64,000 nucleotides of DNA from Ferrimicrobium acidiphilum DSM 19497 (GTDB lineage: Bacteria > Actinomycetota > Acidimicrobiia > Acidimicrobiales > Acidimicrobiaceae). The notes beneath the pieces are model-generated. The model did not search any database. It was given only the letters and a program-made list of their open reading frames with translations, and was not told the origin of the DNA. Below, piece after piece: positions 63,285-64,000 of the stretch. The number at the start of each line of letters is the position of its first letter. Within the stretch, counting starts at the first letter, position 1. The translations under genes were made by a program, and so were the position numbers. The stretch spans positions 1 through 64,000 of the forward strand of contig NZ_JXUW01000012.1 in NCBI RefSeq assembly GCF_000949255.1, given 5' to 3'.

Positions 63285-63316
63285 TGTGCTAGTCGAACCC
63301 TGTGCTAGTCGAGCCA
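63285..63316. repeat. 16-bp imperfect tandem duplication
   Basis: TGTGCTAGTCGA recurs with a period of 16 (63285-63296 and 63301-63312), followed by ACCC and GCCA respectively. Confidence 0.8.
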
Positions 63317-63495
63317 GCTATCACCTCAACGTCTAACGTCTGCTCAATCCGATGCACTGCCCACGGACGATCCCGGCTTGTGAGATCGATCGAGACCCCA
63401 GCAAGAACCAACGTCGCCAACCAGTTGTCCAGTTGGCGACAGTTGGGACCCTCGTCTGCTAACAGTCAATCAAGACCGATAGACAGGCGCTAAAA

Positions 63496-63915
63496 CTAGG
63501 CGATCGACTCGAGACCCTGGCCGAAGCGACCAGCGTGACTCTTCTCCGCACGAGCGAGCACCTCGAACCACTCCGCCACCTCATCAAAACCTTCGTCGCG
63601 AGCGGTACGTGAGAAACCCGGATACATCTCGGTGTACTCATAGGTCTCACCCTCTATGGCGGAACGAAGATTATCTTCGGTGGCTCCCACCTTCGCACCC
63701 GTTACCGGGTCGCCTACCTCAGCGAGGAAATCGAAGTGTCCAAAGGCATGACCAGTCTCACCCTCAGCGACTGAACGGAACAACGCCGCGACATCTGGGT
63801 ACCCTTCAACGTCTGCCTTCTGTGCGAAATACAGATAGCGTCGGTTCGCTTGGCTCTCACCAGCGAACGCCTCCTTCAAGTTTTCAGCAGTCTTTGACGC
63901 CTTAAGCTCGGCCAT
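63496..63915 (-). CDS. Rubrerythrin (diiron domain only)
   Basis: 139 residues from ATG 63915, which has AAGGAG a few bases before it; an in-frame start at 63975 is unlikely. Non-heme diiron peroxidase: the four-helix ferritin-like domain keeps the Glu/His ligands in [45 protein letters not shown] and [12 protein letters not shown]. The C-terminal rubredoxin domain of classical rubrerythrin is absent, so another electron donor is needed; the Fe-S oxidoreductase downstream is a candidate. Useful in an iron-rich, peroxide-prone setting. Confidence 0.92.
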   Translation of the reverse strand: MAELKASKTAENLKEAFAGESQANRRYLYFAQKADVEGYPDVAALFRSVAEGETGHAFGHFDFLAEVGDPVTGAKVGATEDNLRSAIEGETYEYTEMYPGFSRTARDEGFDEVAEWFEVLARAEKSHAGRFGQGLESIA

Positions 63916-64000
63916 CATTCTCCTTCTCTGATCGTTTGTCTCTGCAGACTGTATATAACTCGTATCCGATATCACCGGTTGTTGGCGAACGCCTAACCTC

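Larger units (their letters stand above)
62744..63495. other. 750-bp region with tandem repeats between the Fe-S and rubrerythrin genes
   Basis: No gene seen. It holds the 26-bp array (62840-62924) and a short duplication at 63285-63316. Confidence 0.6.

Overview
The window looks like chromosomal DNA of an actinobacterium, most probably an acidophilic iron-cycling member of the Acidimicrobiia (Ferrimicrobium/Acidithrix type). The basis is a mycothiol synthase (MshD), a MurT/GatD lipid II amidation pair, a DosR/DevR-type response regulator next to a universal stress protein, a Rv1566/Ykud-class L,D-transpeptidase, moderate GC and many GTG/TTG starts. The species assignment is inference; no rRNA or tRNA gene was found in the window.

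Layout. 0-7 kb is an insertion-sequence patch: the 5' part of an IS21-type element (istB cut by the window edge, istA broken by two frameshifts) sits in an IS110-type transposase remnant; then come a two-gene orphan cassette (secreted Cys-rich protein plus a cytosolic protein), an IS1634-type transposase remnant and an intact IS1634-type transposase. 7-18 kb holds a GC-rich MFS exporter, gatD-murT, a LysR regulator, an SDR dehydrogenase, phoU, and a three-gene ABC system (one 1043-residue FtsX-type permease with two different ATPases). 18-24 kb holds a usp-dosR operon preceded by a DosR-box-like palindrome, a structured intergenic segment, an MFS protein and an FUSC-family protein. 24-39 kb is housekeeping/accessory: a 48-residue Lmo0937-like membrane peptide, a molybdopterin oxidoreductase with a cytochrome b561 partner, an L,D-transpeptidase, a polytopic membrane protein, a TPP enzyme, a Fur-family regulator, an aldo/keto reductase, a methyltransferase, an amidase, an SRPBCC protein and an MrfA-type helicase.

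38.9-43.5 kb is a small island between mrfA and nth: three overlapping genes (TIGR04255 family, an HTH protein, an unknown) translationally coupled to a type I restriction-modification locus that has collapsed into an hsdM-start/hsdR-end fusion, followed by a truncated gene and a tyrosine integrase. I consider this the best candidate for an undescribed (defence-related) system.

43.6-64 kb holds nth, mshD, a class V aminotransferase, an ECF sigma factor coupled to a membrane-anchored, disulfide-studded propeller protein, three small membrane proteins, a DEDDh exonuclease, trpD in one operon with a GGDEF-EAL protein, a divergent GGDEF protein with a decayed EAL domain, an acyl-CoA dehydrogenase, DUF3501 with an Fe-S oxidoreductase, and a rubrerythrin. 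A recurrent theme across the window is perfect two-copy tandem duplication of 12-16 bp, both in genes (as five-residue repeats) and between them, plus one 26-bp triplication at 62.85 kb.
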